The notes under the pieces are model-generated. The model did no database searches and had not been told where the DNA came from. It worked only from the letters and a program-made list of their open reading frames with translations. Shown piece after piece: positions 1 through 7,211 of a stretch of 64,000 nt of DNA; within the stretch, counting starts at the first letter, position 1, and each line of letters opens with the position of its first letter. This DNA is from Amphibiibacter pelophylacis (GTDB lineage Bacteria > Pseudomonadota > Gammaproteobacteria > Burkholderiales > Burkholderiaceae_C): assembly GCF_037688875.1 (NCBI RefSeq), contig NZ_JAWDIE010000002.1, forward strand, positions 62,001-126,000, in the 5' to 3' direction. The translations under genes were made by a program, and so were the position numbers.

Positions 1-1
1 T

Positions 2-364
2 TTCCTGTCGGGTCACATCGCCAAACGCGACGGCCAAGTGTGGACGGGTCAGCTCGGCGTGAACATCCCCACGCAGGAGGGTCAGGCTGCAGCCCGCGCC
101 GTCGCCATCGACCTGCTGGGCACGCTGCAGGCCGCAGCGGGGGGCGATTTGCGCCGCGTGCGCCGCATCGTCAAGCTGATGTGCCTGGTCAACAGCGCCC
201 CTGATTTCACCGAGCAGCACCTGGTCGCCAACGGATGCTCCAAACTTCTGGCCGATGTCATGGGACCGGCCGTCGGCCCGCACGCGCGCAGCGCTTTTGG
301 CGTGGCGCAGATTCCGCTGGGGGCCTGCGTCGAGATCGAGCTCACCGCCGAACTCTCCCGCTGA
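2..364 (+). CDS. RidA/YjgF-family protein, 3' part
   Basis: The frame is open from the left edge to a TGA at 362-364, so the N-terminus lies outside the window. The visible 120 residues read as the Rid (YjgF/YER057c/UK114) fold: FLSGHIAK near the start, GQLG, a helix with NLL-like IDLLGTLQ, RRIVKLMCLVNSAPDF, and a C-terminal FGVAQIPLGACVEIEL strand. RidA proteins are small trimeric enamine/imine deaminases that remove reactive 2-aminoacrylate. This one resembles the subgroup lacking the canonical Arg-containing IPLN/SRA motif, so deaminase activity is uncertain. It ends 65 bases before dsbB on the same strand. The family call is firm; the exact subfamily is inference. Confidence 0.8.
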   Translation, partial: FLSGHIAKRDGQVWTGQLGVNIPTQEGQAAARAVAIDLLGTLQAAAGGDLRRVRRIVKLMCLVNSAPDFTEQHLVANGCSKLLADVMGPAVGPHARSAFGVAQIPLGACVEIELTAELSR

Positions 365-429
365 TTCACCCGGCAGCGCAAAACTCCCGATTCCGCCCCC
401 ACGTCCGTCCACCAGCCGCTAGGTCCGCC

Positions 430-963
430 ATGTTTGTCGACAACCCCCTGCCCTCCTTCAACCAGAAAATGCTGTGGCTGGTCGCCCTGCTGGGGCTGGG
501 CAGCGTGGGCATCGCGCTGGTGTCGCAGCACGTGTTCAATATGCAGCCTTGCCCCTGGTGCATCCTCCAGCGGGTGATTTTTCTGGCGATCGCGGCGGTG
601 GCCCTAATCGCCAGCCTGCTCCAGGGCATGTTCAGCCGCCCGACCGGCACGCGTTTTGTCGTGGCGCTGCTGGCGCTGGGGCTGATTGCGCTGGCGTTCA
701 GCGGCGTGGCGGCTGCGGTCTACCAGGAGCAGGTGGCGGTCAAGCTCGATTCCTGCGTGATGACTTTCGCCGACACCTTCATGACCGATCTGGGCTGGGG
801 CGACATCTTCCCGGACGTCTTCCTGGCGCGCGCGACCTGCGCCGAAGCCGCCGTGAACCTGTTGGGCATCCCCTACGCCTACTGGGGCATGCTGGTTTAC
901 CTGCTGATCGCCCTGCTGGGCCTGATCGTGCTGGTGCGCAACCTGCGCGGCCAGCGCCGCTGA
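430..963 (+). CDS. dsbB: Disulfide bond formation protein DsbB
   Basis: A 177-residue inner-membrane protein with four predicted transmembrane segments. DsbB reoxidises periplasmic DsbA and passes electrons to quinone. The first redox pair is visible as C41-P-W-C44 followed by ILQR, and the second periplasmic pair as C109 and C137. Length and topology match the family. An in-frame extension upstream to position 235 exists, but ATG 430 gives the canonical N-terminus (a short cytoplasmic segment then the first membrane helix), so that start is chosen. The MerR-type gene follows after 9 bases and is probably co-transcribed. Confidence 0.93.
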   Translation: MFVDNPLPSFNQKMLWLVALLGLGSVGIALVSQHVFNMQPCPWCILQRVIFLAIAAVALIASLLQGMFSRPTGTRFVVALLALGLIALAFSGVAAAVYQEQVAVKLDSCVMTFADTFMTDLGWGDIFPDVFLARATCAEAAVNLLGIPYAYWGMLVYLLIALLGLIVLVRNLRGQRR

Positions 964-972
964 CATTCGGCC

Positions 973-1413
973 ATGGCGACCGAACTGCCCCCCATTCCGC
1001 CCAAGCGCTACTTCACCATCGGTGAGGTCAGCGAGCTGTGTGGTGTCAAATCCTACGTGCTGCGCTACTGGGAGCAGGAGTTCAGCCAGCTCAAGCCCAT
1101 GAAGCGGCGCGGCAACCGCCGCTACTACCAGCACCACGAGGTGCAGCTGATCCGGCGCATCCGCGAACTGCTGTACGACGAAGGCTTCACCATCAGCGGC
1201 GCGCGCAACCGCCTCTCCGAGCCCGATGCACCGCCGCCCGCTGTCGCGCCTGCACCCGCAGCACCTGCCGCAGTTGTTCGCCCGGCCTTCACGCTGACCC
1301 CGCCGCCGTCAAGCGCTGTCCCTGCCGCTCCGCTGGCCTGGCCCGAGCTGCGCCGCGAGCTGCTGGCGCTGCGCGCCGAGCTCGATCAGGCGCTCGGCCC
1401 GATTGATGCTTAA
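973..1413 (+). CDS. MerR-family transcriptional regulator
   Basis: A 146-residue protein with an N-terminal MerR winged helix-turn-helix: residues 13-80 contain YFTIGEVSELCGVKSYVLRYWE and a conserved RRGNRRYY wing. The C-terminal part is Pro/Ala rich and ends in a short helix; there is no cysteine-based metal site, so the ligand is unknown. In many Burkholderiales this regulator sits between ihfA and a proline tRNA. Here the tRNA-Pro follows after 56 bases, but dsbB rather than ihfA precedes it. Function beyond DNA binding is not deducible. Confidence 0.88.
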   Translation: MATELPPIPPKRYFTIGEVSELCGVKSYVLRYWEQEFSQLKPMKRRGNRRYYQHHEVQLIRRIRELLYDEGFTISGARNRLSEPDAPPPAVAPAPAAPAAVVRPAFTLTPPPSSAVPAAPLAWPELRRELLALRAELDQALGPIDA

Positions 1414-1451
1414 AAAATTTCAGTACGGCAGAATTTTGCGGATTTCTTCCC

Positions 1452-1457
1452 TATAAT
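1452..1457 (+). promoter_or_regulatory. -10 element of the tRNA-Pro promoter
   Basis: A perfect TATAAT lies 13 bases upstream of the mature tRNA 5' end. No good -35 match is seen at 16-18 bp spacing, so only the -10 is annotated. Confidence 0.6.
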
Positions 1458-1468
1458 CTTGGATTCAG

Positions 1469-1546
<78 letters not shown>

Positions 1547-1557
1547 ATGAAAATCAG

Positions 1558-1596
1558 AGGCCTTGCAGACGAAAGTCTGCGAGGCCTTTGTATTTT
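1558..1596 (+). terminator. Intrinsic terminator after tRNA-Pro
   Basis: AGGCCTTGCAGAC (1558-1570) pairs with GTCTGCGAGGCCT (1575-1587) through 13 pairs with one G-U, closed by a GAAA tetraloop and followed by a T-rich run (TTTGTATTTT). Its position argues against any start of the next gene at 1563. Confidence 0.9.
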
Positions 1597-1628
1597 CAGC
1601 CTCCCCTGTCCTGAATGGAGTCCCGAAT

Positions 1629-2351
1629 ATGCTGAAAGCCAGTCTGATCCTGCTGAGTCTCCTGCCCGCCGCCGCACAAGCCGTTGACGTGGGTCGCTTC
1701 AAAGAAAGCAGCGGTGCGCCGCCAGCGCCCTGGCGGCTGCAGACCCTCAACGACAAGCTGGCGCCCACGCACTACGCCCTGCGGGACTGGGATGGCGTGA
1801 ACGCCATCGAGGCCAAAGCGAAAGCCAGCATGGCGCTGATGGCCCGCCCGCTGTCCGTGGATCTGGCCAAAACGCCGGTGCTGTGCTGGCGCTGGCGGGT
1901 GGATGCCCCGCTGAAAAACGCCGACCTGCGCACGAAAGAAGGCGACGATTATGCGGCCCGGGTCTACATCACCTTCAAGATCAAGCCCGAAGCGCTGGAT
2001 TTTGCGACGCGCGCCAAACTGCGCATCGGCCGCGCCATTTTTGGTGACCAGCTGCCCGACGCCGCGATCAACTACGTGTGGGACAACCGCTACCCCGTGG
2101 GCACCCGCGAACCCAGCGCTTACACCGACCGCGTGCGCCTGATTGTCGCCCGCTCCGGCGCAGCCGACGCGGGCCATTGGGTCGACGAGCGCCACGACGT
2201 GCTGGCCGACGCCACGCAGGCCTTCGGCCCCGACATTGCCGCCGCTCGTCAGCTCGCCGTGGCCAGCGACACCGACAACACCGGCGAAGAAGCCCACGCA
2301 GGCTTTGCCGACCTTCATTTTGTGGCGCGCGATGCGCCGTGTGTGTTCTGA
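1629..2351 (+). CDS. DUF3047-family exported protein
   Basis: A 240-residue protein with a clear signal peptide (MLKASLILLSLLPAAAQA, cleavage before VDVG). The start at ATG 1629 is chosen over the longer frame because GGAG lies 8 bases upstream and the longer version would begin inside the tRNA terminator. The mature part shows WRWRVDAPL, a DDYAARVYITF strand and a YVWDNRYPVGT motif, which I recognise as the DUF3047 family, found in periplasmic proteins of unknown role in Proteobacteria. No catalytic residues can be named. It stands alone between the tRNA and the toxin-antitoxin pair. Confidence 0.8.
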   Translation: MLKASLILLSLLPAAAQAVDVGRFKESSGAPPAPWRLQTLNDKLAPTHYALRDWDGVNAIEAKAKASMALMARPLSVDLAKTPVLCWRWRVDAPLKNADLRTKEGDDYAARVYITFKIKPEALDFATRAKLRIGRAIFGDQLPDAAINYVWDNRYPVGTREPSAYTDRVRLIVARSGAADAGHWVDERHDVLADATQAFGPDIAAARQLAVASDTDNTGEEAHAGFADLHFVARDAPCVF

Positions 2352-2413
2352 AAAATCAAGACATCGCGCCGCGAGCCGCGCTTTCAGAGCAGCGTCACAG
2401 CACCACGCCGGAT

Positions 2414-2442
2414 TTGACACCGTAATTATTTGGGTGCACAAT
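2414..2442 (+). promoter_or_regulatory. Promoter of the toxin-antitoxin operon
   Basis: A perfect -35 TTGACA (2414-2419) is separated by 17 bp from CACAAT (2437-2442; 4 of 6 consensus bases). It precedes the toxin ATG (2476) and lies in a visibly AT-richer patch. Confidence 0.6.
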
Positions 2443-2475
2443 AAATTCGTTCAACAGCGCGAAAAGAGCAAAAAC

Positions 2476-2790
2476 ATGCTGATGACTGTGACCGAAACCC
2501 CTGAATTTATTGCCAGCGTGTCCCGGATCTGGAGCGAAGCCGAAAGGCACGACTTCATTGACTGGATCGCGGACAACCCCGATTCGGGCGATGTCATTCC
2601 GGGCTCAGGCGGACTGCGCAAAGTGCGCTGGTCGGCCCAAGGGAAAGGTAAGCGTGGCGGAGCGCGGGTGGTTTATTTTATCCGGACCCAGCAGGGTGAC
2701 CTTGTGTTGGTGACGGCTTACACCAAAGGCCGTATCGAAAACATTCCCGCGCACCTGCTGCGCTCACTGATGGAGAAATTCAATGTCTGA
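2476..2790 (+). CDS. RelE/HigB-like type II toxin
   Basis: A 104-residue protein resembling RelE/ParE-superfamily mRNA interferases of the HigB-2 type: an N-terminal helical segment (TPEFIASVSRIWSEAER), then SGGLRKVRWSAQGKGKRGG with clustered basic residues, then RVVYFIRTQQGDLVLVTAYTKG. Such toxins cleave mRNA on the ribosome. The toxin precedes its antitoxin and overlaps it by 8 bases, the inverted order seen in higBA and brnTA. An in-frame ATG at 2482 is an alternative start. The family call rests on motifs only; toxicity is inferred. Confidence 0.78.
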   Translation: MLMTVTETPEFIASVSRIWSEAERHDFIDWIADNPDSGDVIPGSGGLRKVRWSAQGKGKRGGARVVYFIRTQQGDLVLVTAYTKGRIENIPAHLLRSLMEKFNV

Positions 2791-3079
2791 GCCAACCGCA
2801 GAACTCGATAAAGATTCCGCCGCTTTGCTCGCCTCGCTCGAGCGAGGTTTGCAGCAAGTCGCAGAGGACGATGTCCAGCGACATACCTCTGCGCAGATTG
2901 CTGCCCGTAGGCGCGGTCGCCCGCCAGGCAGTGTGCAAGCTGTCACCAAAGAAGCGGTCAAGCTGCGGCTGGATGCCGATGTTCTGGCCGCGTTGCGCGC
3001 TTCCGGGGAGGGCTGGCAGACCCGTATCAATGACGCCCTGCGTGCTTCCCTCAGGCTGACCGGCAAGGTCTCGTCATGA
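2783..3079 (+). CDS. BrnA/CopG-like antitoxin
   Basis: A 98-residue protein. The first 40 residues are acidic and helical, RRRGRPPGS forms a basic linker, and residues 60-95 (VKLRLDADVLAALRASGEGWQTRINDALR) read as a ribbon-helix-helix DNA-binding domain typical of BrnA-type antitoxins. Such proteins neutralise the partner toxin and repress the shared promoter. The 8-base overlap with the toxin indicates translational coupling. Pairing a RelE/HigB-like toxin with a BrnA-like antitoxin is a mix that occurs in mobile modules. Confidence 0.75.
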   Translation: MSEPTAELDKDSAALLASLERGLQQVAEDDVQRHTSAQIAARRRGRPPGSVQAVTKEAVKLRLDADVLAALRASGEGWQTRINDALRASLRLTGKVSS

Positions 3080-3095
3080 AAATGAGTGCCTGCGC

Positions 3096-3629
3096 TCAGG
3101 TCACACACTGAAGCGCCAGCACCTGCTCCAGCAGTCTCTGCGGCGGCACCGTCGCATCCAGCACCACGCCCCGTTCGTCGGGCCGCAGCGGCTCTATCGT
3201 GCCGAGCTGGCTGTCCAGCAGCGTGGAGCCCATGAAGTGGCTCTCCCGCGTGTCCAGGCGCTGCGCGAGCACCTCACGCGGCGCCTGCAGCAGCACGAAA
3301 AAGGCGCGCGGGTCGCCCTGGCGCAGGCGGTCGCGATAGCTGGCTTTCAGCGCCGAGCAGGCCAGCACCGCCGGTCCGGATTCTGTCGTAGCCGCGTGGC
3401 GCAACTCCTGCGCCAGCGTGTCCAGCCAGCCCCAGCGGTCTTCATCGGTCAGCGCGATGCCTTGGCTCATCCGGGCGATGTTGGCGGCCGGGTGATAGCT
3501 GTCGCCTTCGATGAAGCGGCCGTCCAGATGCTGCGCCAGCATCTGGCCCAGCGTGGATTTGCCGCAGCCCGAAACGCCCATGATGATCAGGGGCGCAGGG
3601 CGCAGGGGCGATGCCGGGCGGATGTTCAT
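3096..3629 (-). CDS. gntK: Gluconokinase (GntK type)
   Basis: A 177-residue kinase of the thermoresistant gluconokinase family, phosphorylating D-gluconate to 6-phosphogluconate in the cytoplasm. The P-loop GVSGCGKST lies at residues 18-26. The family motifs GRFIEGDSYHPAANIARMSQGIALTDEDRWGW and LACSALKASYRDRLR follow, then FMGSTLLDSQLGTIEPL. Length matches E. coli GntK. Convergent with the toxin-antitoxin pair. A GntR-like palindrome sits immediately upstream of the start. No gluconate transporter lies beside it. Confidence 0.92.
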   Translation of the reverse strand: MNIRPASPLRPAPLIIMGVSGCGKSTLGQMLAQHLDGRFIEGDSYHPAANIARMSQGIALTDEDRWGWLDTLAQELRHAATTESGPAVLACSALKASYRDRLRQGDPRAFFVLLQAPREVLAQRLDTRESHFMGSTLLDSQLGTIEPLRPDERGVVLDATVPPQRLLEQVLALQCVT

Positions 3630-3635
3630 GAAGTC

Positions 3636-3651
3636 ATGTTAGCGCTATCAT
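3636..3651. promoter_or_regulatory. GntR-like operator upstream of gntK
   Basis: ATGTTA-GCGC-TATCAT begins 7 bases from the gntK start codon. It matches the ATGTTA-N4-TAACAT consensus of the LacI-family gluconate repressor GntR except for one base in the second half-site. No gntR gene is in the window, so the regulator is inferred. Confidence 0.5.
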
Positions 3652-3786
3652 TGTTCGACAGTAACCGGGAAAACCCTGGGCAACTGGCGCACCAGTCCAG
3701 CACGGCAGCGGATGGCGCGATGATGCGGTCTGTGCGTCGCAGCCCAACGAATCCGCGCGGCGCCGGAACGCTGAAGGATTTCTGCC

Positions 3787-4986
3787 ATGCGCGAGCAATT
3801 TCTGGCCCATCTGCGCCAGACCACCGGACAGATCCGGGCGGACGGTTTTTACAAGGACGAGCGCACCATCGCCAGCCCGCAGTCGGCGCTGATCCGGCTG
3901 CAGGATGGCCGCGAGGTGCTGAACTTCTGCGCCAACAACTACCTGGGCCTGGCCGACGACCCGCGCCTGGTGCAGGCCGCGCGCAGCGGGCTGGACGACT
4001 ACGGCTTTGGCATGGCGTCGGTGCGCTTCATCTGCGGCACGCAGACGGTGCACCGCCAGCTTGAAACTGCGCTGTCCGCCTTCCTGGGCACGCAGGACAC
4101 AATCCTCTACGGCAGCTGCTTTGACGCCAACGGCGGCCTGTTCGAAACCCTGCTGGGCGAAGAGGACGCGGTGATCTCCGATGCGCTCAACCACGCTTCC
4201 ATCATCGACGGTGTGCGCCTGTGCAAGGCGCGACGCTACCGCTACCGCAACAACGACATGGCCGATCTGGAGGCACAGCTCAAAGCGGCGGTGGCCGACG
4301 GCACGCGCTTTCGGCTGATCGCCACCGACGGCGTGTTCTCGATGGACGGCGTCATCGCCGATCTGGCCAGCCTCTGCGACCTGGCTGACCGCTATGGCGC
4401 ACTGGTCATGGTGGACGATTCGCACGCCGTCGGCTTTGTCGGCACCGGCGGCCGGGGCACGCCGGAGCACTGCGGCGTGCAGGGCCGCGTCGACATCCTG
4501 ACCGGCACGCTGGGCAAGGCGCTGGGCGGCGCGTCGGGGGGGTACACCTCGGGCCGGGCGGAAATCATCGAACTGCTGCGCCAGCGCTCGCGGCCCTATC
4601 TGTTCTCGAACACGCTGGCGCCCAGCATCGCGGCGGCCTCGCTGCGCGTGCTGCAGTTGCTGGACAGCCCCGAGGGCGCCGACCTGCGCCAGCGCGTGCG
4701 CGACAACGGTGAGCACTTCCGCCGCGAGATGGCTGCCCACGGCTTCACCCTGGCTGGGCGCGATCACCCCATCATCCCGGTGATGCTGGGTGACGCCCAG
4801 CTCGCCGGGCGCATGGCGCAGGCGCTGCTGGACGAGGGCGTTTACGTGGTCGGCTTCTCCTACCCCGTGGTGCCCAAAGGCCAGGCGCGCATCCGCACGC
4901 AGATGAGCGCCGCGCACACGCCCGAACAGATACGCCAGGCGGTGGCCGCCTTTGCCCGCGTCGGCCAGACGCTGGGTGCCCTTTAA
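3787..4986 (+). CDS. kbl: Glycine C-acetyltransferase (2-amino-3-ketobutyrate CoA ligase)
   Basis: A 399-residue PLP enzyme of the alpha-oxoamine synthase family, the same length as E. coli Kbl (398). It cleaves 2-amino-3-oxobutyrate with CoA into glycine and acetyl-CoA. Visible motifs are NFCANNYLGLADD near residue 45, the VMVDDSHAVGFVGTGGRG cofactor segment, and the PLP lysine in GTLGKALGGASGGY. ATG 3787 follows AAGGA. tdh follows after 18 bases, completing the threonine-to-glycine pathway. Divergent from gntK. Confidence 0.97.
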   Translation: MREQFLAHLRQTTGQIRADGFYKDERTIASPQSALIRLQDGREVLNFCANNYLGLADDPRLVQAARSGLDDYGFGMASVRFICGTQTVHRQLETALSAFLGTQDTILYGSCFDANGGLFETLLGEEDAVISDALNHASIIDGVRLCKARRYRYRNNDMADLEAQLKAAVADGTRFRLIATDGVFSMDGVIADLASLCDLADRYGALVMVDDSHAVGFVGTGGRGTPEHCGVQGRVDILTGTLGKALGGASGGYTSGRAEIIELLRQRSRPYLFSNTLAPSIAAASLRVLQLLDSPEGADLRQRVRDNGEHFRREMAAHGFTLAGRDHPIIPVMLGDAQLAGRMAQALLDEGVYVVGFSYPVVPKGQARIRTQMSAAHTPEQIRQAVAAFARVGQTLGAL

Positions 4987-5004
4987 ATTCCGGGAGAAAT
5001 CACC

Positions 5005-6042
5005 ATGAAAGCCCTCGCCAAACTGCAGCCCGGCCCCGGCCTGACGCTGACGGAAGTCCGCGACCCCGAGGTCGGCCCCAACGACGTGCTGATCCGCATC
5101 CGCAAGACCGCCATCTGCGGCACTGACATCCACATCTGGAAATGGGACGACTGGGCGCAGGCCACCATCCCGGTGCCGATGCACGTCGGGCACGAGTACG
5201 TGGGCGAGATCGTCGCGATGGGCCAGGAAGTGCGCGGCTTTTCCCTCGGCGACCGCGTGTCGGGCGAAGGCCACATCACCTGCGGTTTCTGCCGCAACTG
5301 CCGCGCCGGGCGGCGCCACCTGTGCCGCAACACGCAGGGCGTGGGTGTGAACCGCGAAGGCGCTTTCGCCCAGTTCCTGGCGATTCCGGCCTTCAACGCC
5401 TTCCGCATCCCGGACGGTATTTCCGACGAGCTGGCAGCGGTCTTCGACCCCTTTGGCAACGCCACGCACACGGCGCTGTCCTTCCCGCTGGTCGGCGAGG
5501 ACGTGCTGATCACCGGCGCCGGGCCCATCGGCATCATGGCGGCGGCGATCGCGCGGCATGTGGGCGCGCGCCACGTCGTCATCACCGACGTCAACGACTA
5601 CCGGCTGGAACTCGCGCTGCGCATGGGCGCCACGCGCGCGGTCAACGTCGCGCGCGACAGCCTGAAAGACGTCATGGACAGCCTGCACATGAGCGAAGGC
5701 TTTGATGTCGGGATGGAAATGTCCGGCGTGCCCTCCGCCTTCACCACGATGCTGGAATGCATGAACCACGGCGGCAAAGTGGCGCTGCTGGGCATCCCGC
5801 CCGCGCAGACGGCGATCGACTGGAACCAGGTCATCTTCAAGGGCCTGGAGATCAAGGGCGTCTACGGCCGCGAGATGTTCGAAACCTGGTACAAGATGGT
5901 CGCCATGCTGCAGAGCGGGCTGGACCTCTCGCCCATCATCACCCACCGCTACCCGGTGACGCAGTACAAGGCGGGCTTCGAGGCCATGCTGTCCGGCCAC
6001 AGCGGCAAGGTCGTCCTGGACTGGGACGCCCTGCCCGCCTGA
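5005..6042 (+). CDS. tdh: L-threonine 3-dehydrogenase
   Basis: A 345-residue zinc-dependent medium-chain dehydrogenase that oxidises L-threonine with NAD+ to 2-amino-3-oxobutyrate, the substrate of the upstream kbl product. The catalytic zinc region is AICGTDIHIWKWDDW with GHEYVGE. The structural zinc cysteines appear in CGFCRNCRAGRRHLC. The Rossmann motif is ITGAGPIGIMAAAIARHVGA. Length and motifs match E. coli Tdh. It forms an operon with kbl and converges on the iron-binding protein gene 15 bases away. Confidence 0.97.
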   Translation: MKALAKLQPGPGLTLTEVRDPEVGPNDVLIRIRKTAICGTDIHIWKWDDWAQATIPVPMHVGHEYVGEIVAMGQEVRGFSLGDRVSGEGHITCGFCRNCRAGRRHLCRNTQGVGVNREGAFAQFLAIPAFNAFRIPDGISDELAAVFDPFGNATHTALSFPLVGEDVLITGAGPIGIMAAAIARHVGARHVVITDVNDYRLELALRMGATRAVNVARDSLKDVMDSLHMSEGFDVGMEMSGVPSAFTTMLECMNHGGKVALLGIPPAQTAIDWNQVIFKGLEIKGVYGREMFETWYKMVAMLQSGLDLSPIITHRYPVTQYKAGFEAMLSGHSGKVVLDWDALPA

Positions 6043-6057
6043 AAACGCCTTCCGGCC

Positions 6058-7131
6058 TTACTTGTAGCCGACGCGGTCCAGCATCTGCTGCACTTCGCGC
6101 GTGCGCGACGCGATGCTGGCCAGGGGAATCAGCTCGCGCCTGAAATCGCCCAGGGCTTCCAGCGCCGGGTTGCTGGCCTTGACGCCCGTCGCCGCCGGAT
6201 ACTCGTTGTTGCCGTTGGCGAAGTAGATCTGCGCGGGCGGCGTGCTGAGGTATTCCATGAACTTCACCGCGTTGTCGCGGTGCTTGGCGTAGCGCGCCAG
6301 CGCCGCTCCGGCGATGTTCTGGTGCGTGCCCAGGCCCTGCTGGTCGGGGAAGACCACGCCGACTTTCTCGGCCACGGCGATGTCCTCGGGGTTTTTCGAG
6401 TTCATCAGCCGCGCCAGGTAGTAGGAGTTGGTCAGCGCCACGCCGCATTCGCCCGAGGCCACGGCCTTGATCTGGTCGGTATCACCGCCCTTGGGGTCGC
6501 GCGCCATGTTGGCGACCACGCCCTTGAGCCAGGCCTCGGTTTTGGCGGCGCCCAGGCGCTGATCCATGGACGCGAACAGCGACAGGTTGTACGGGTGCGA
6601 GCCCGAGCGCGTGCATACCAGGCCCTTGTTCACCGGATCGGCCAGCGATTCGTAGGTGGCGACCTGCGCAGGCTTCACCTTGATTTTGTTGTAAACGATG
6701 ATGCGGGCGCGCGTGGACAGGCCGTACCAGGTCGAGCCCTGGCCCTTGTCGATGGCGCGCAGGTTGGCGGGAATGCGCTCTTCCAGCACCTTCGATTTCA
6801 GGGGCTGGAAGAGGCCCGCGTCGTCGGCCAGCACCAGACGCGCGGCATCGACCATCATCACCACATCGGCCGGGCTCGACGCGCCTTCGCTGCGCAGACG
6901 CTCCATGATGCCCGCGTCGTCTGCCTGGATGATGTTGATCTTGATGCCCGTCGTTTTGGTGAAGTTGTCGTACAGCGCCTGGTCGGTCGGATAATGCCGC
7001 GCCGAATACAGGTTGAGCACAGCGTCGCCCGACTGCGCCAGGGCCGGGAGCGACAGGCCCGCCAGTCCGGTCACACCCAGAGCGGTCACGGCCAGGGCGG
7101 CGCGAGCCAGCAGCGTTCTGCGGTTTTTCAT
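6058..7131 (-). CDS. fbpA: Iron(III) ABC transporter substrate-binding protein (FbpA/FutA type)
   Basis: A 357-residue periplasmic binding protein. ATG 7131 is chosen because AAGGAG lies just upstream and it yields a proper signal peptide (basic MKNRRTLLARAAL, hydrophobic core, cleavage after PALAQS). A 16-residue in-frame extension to 7179 would run over the Fur-box-like palindrome. The mature part starts VLNLYSARHYPTDQALYDNF, typical of ferric-binding proteins. The paired tyrosines in TNSYYLARL fit the iron-ligating Tyr-Tyr motif. It lies upstream in the same direction as the permease gene's 3' end and is probably regulated separately. Confidence 0.9.
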   Translation of the reverse strand: MKNRRTLLARAALAVTALGVTGLAGLSLPALAQSGDAVLNLYSARHYPTDQALYDNFTKTTGIKINIIQADDAGIMERLRSEGASSPADVVMMVDAARLVLADDAGLFQPLKSKVLEERIPANLRAIDKGQGSTWYGLSTRARIIVYNKIKVKPAQVATYESLADPVNKGLVCTRSGSHPYNLSLFASMDQRLGAAKTEAWLKGVVANMARDPKGGDTDQIKAVASGECGVALTNSYYLARLMNSKNPEDIAVAEKVGVVFPDQQGLGTHQNIAGAALARYAKHRDNAVKFMEYLSTPPAQIYFANGNNEYPAATGVKASNPALEALGDFRRELIPLASIASRTREVQQMLDRVGYK

Positions 7132-7162
7132 GCGAATACTCCTTGATTGAAATTTGTTACGG

Positions 7163-7179
7163 ATGAGAATATATCTCAT
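7163..7179. promoter_or_regulatory. Fur-box-like palindrome upstream of fbpA
   Basis: ATGAGAATATATCTCAT is a perfect 6-5-6 inverted repeat located 32 bases upstream of the fbpA start. It resembles betaproteobacterial Fur sites (AATGAGAAT..ATTCTCATT). Iron repression through Fur is inferred from this match and the gene's function. Confidence 0.55.
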
Positions 7180-7211
7180 TATTTGTCCCCGGAGATCACC
7201 GGGTGACAGGA

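Noticed and set aside
235..429. N-terminal extension of dsbB
   Set aside because: The frame is open upstream but overlaps the RidA gene and would place a long Arg-rich segment before the first membrane helix.
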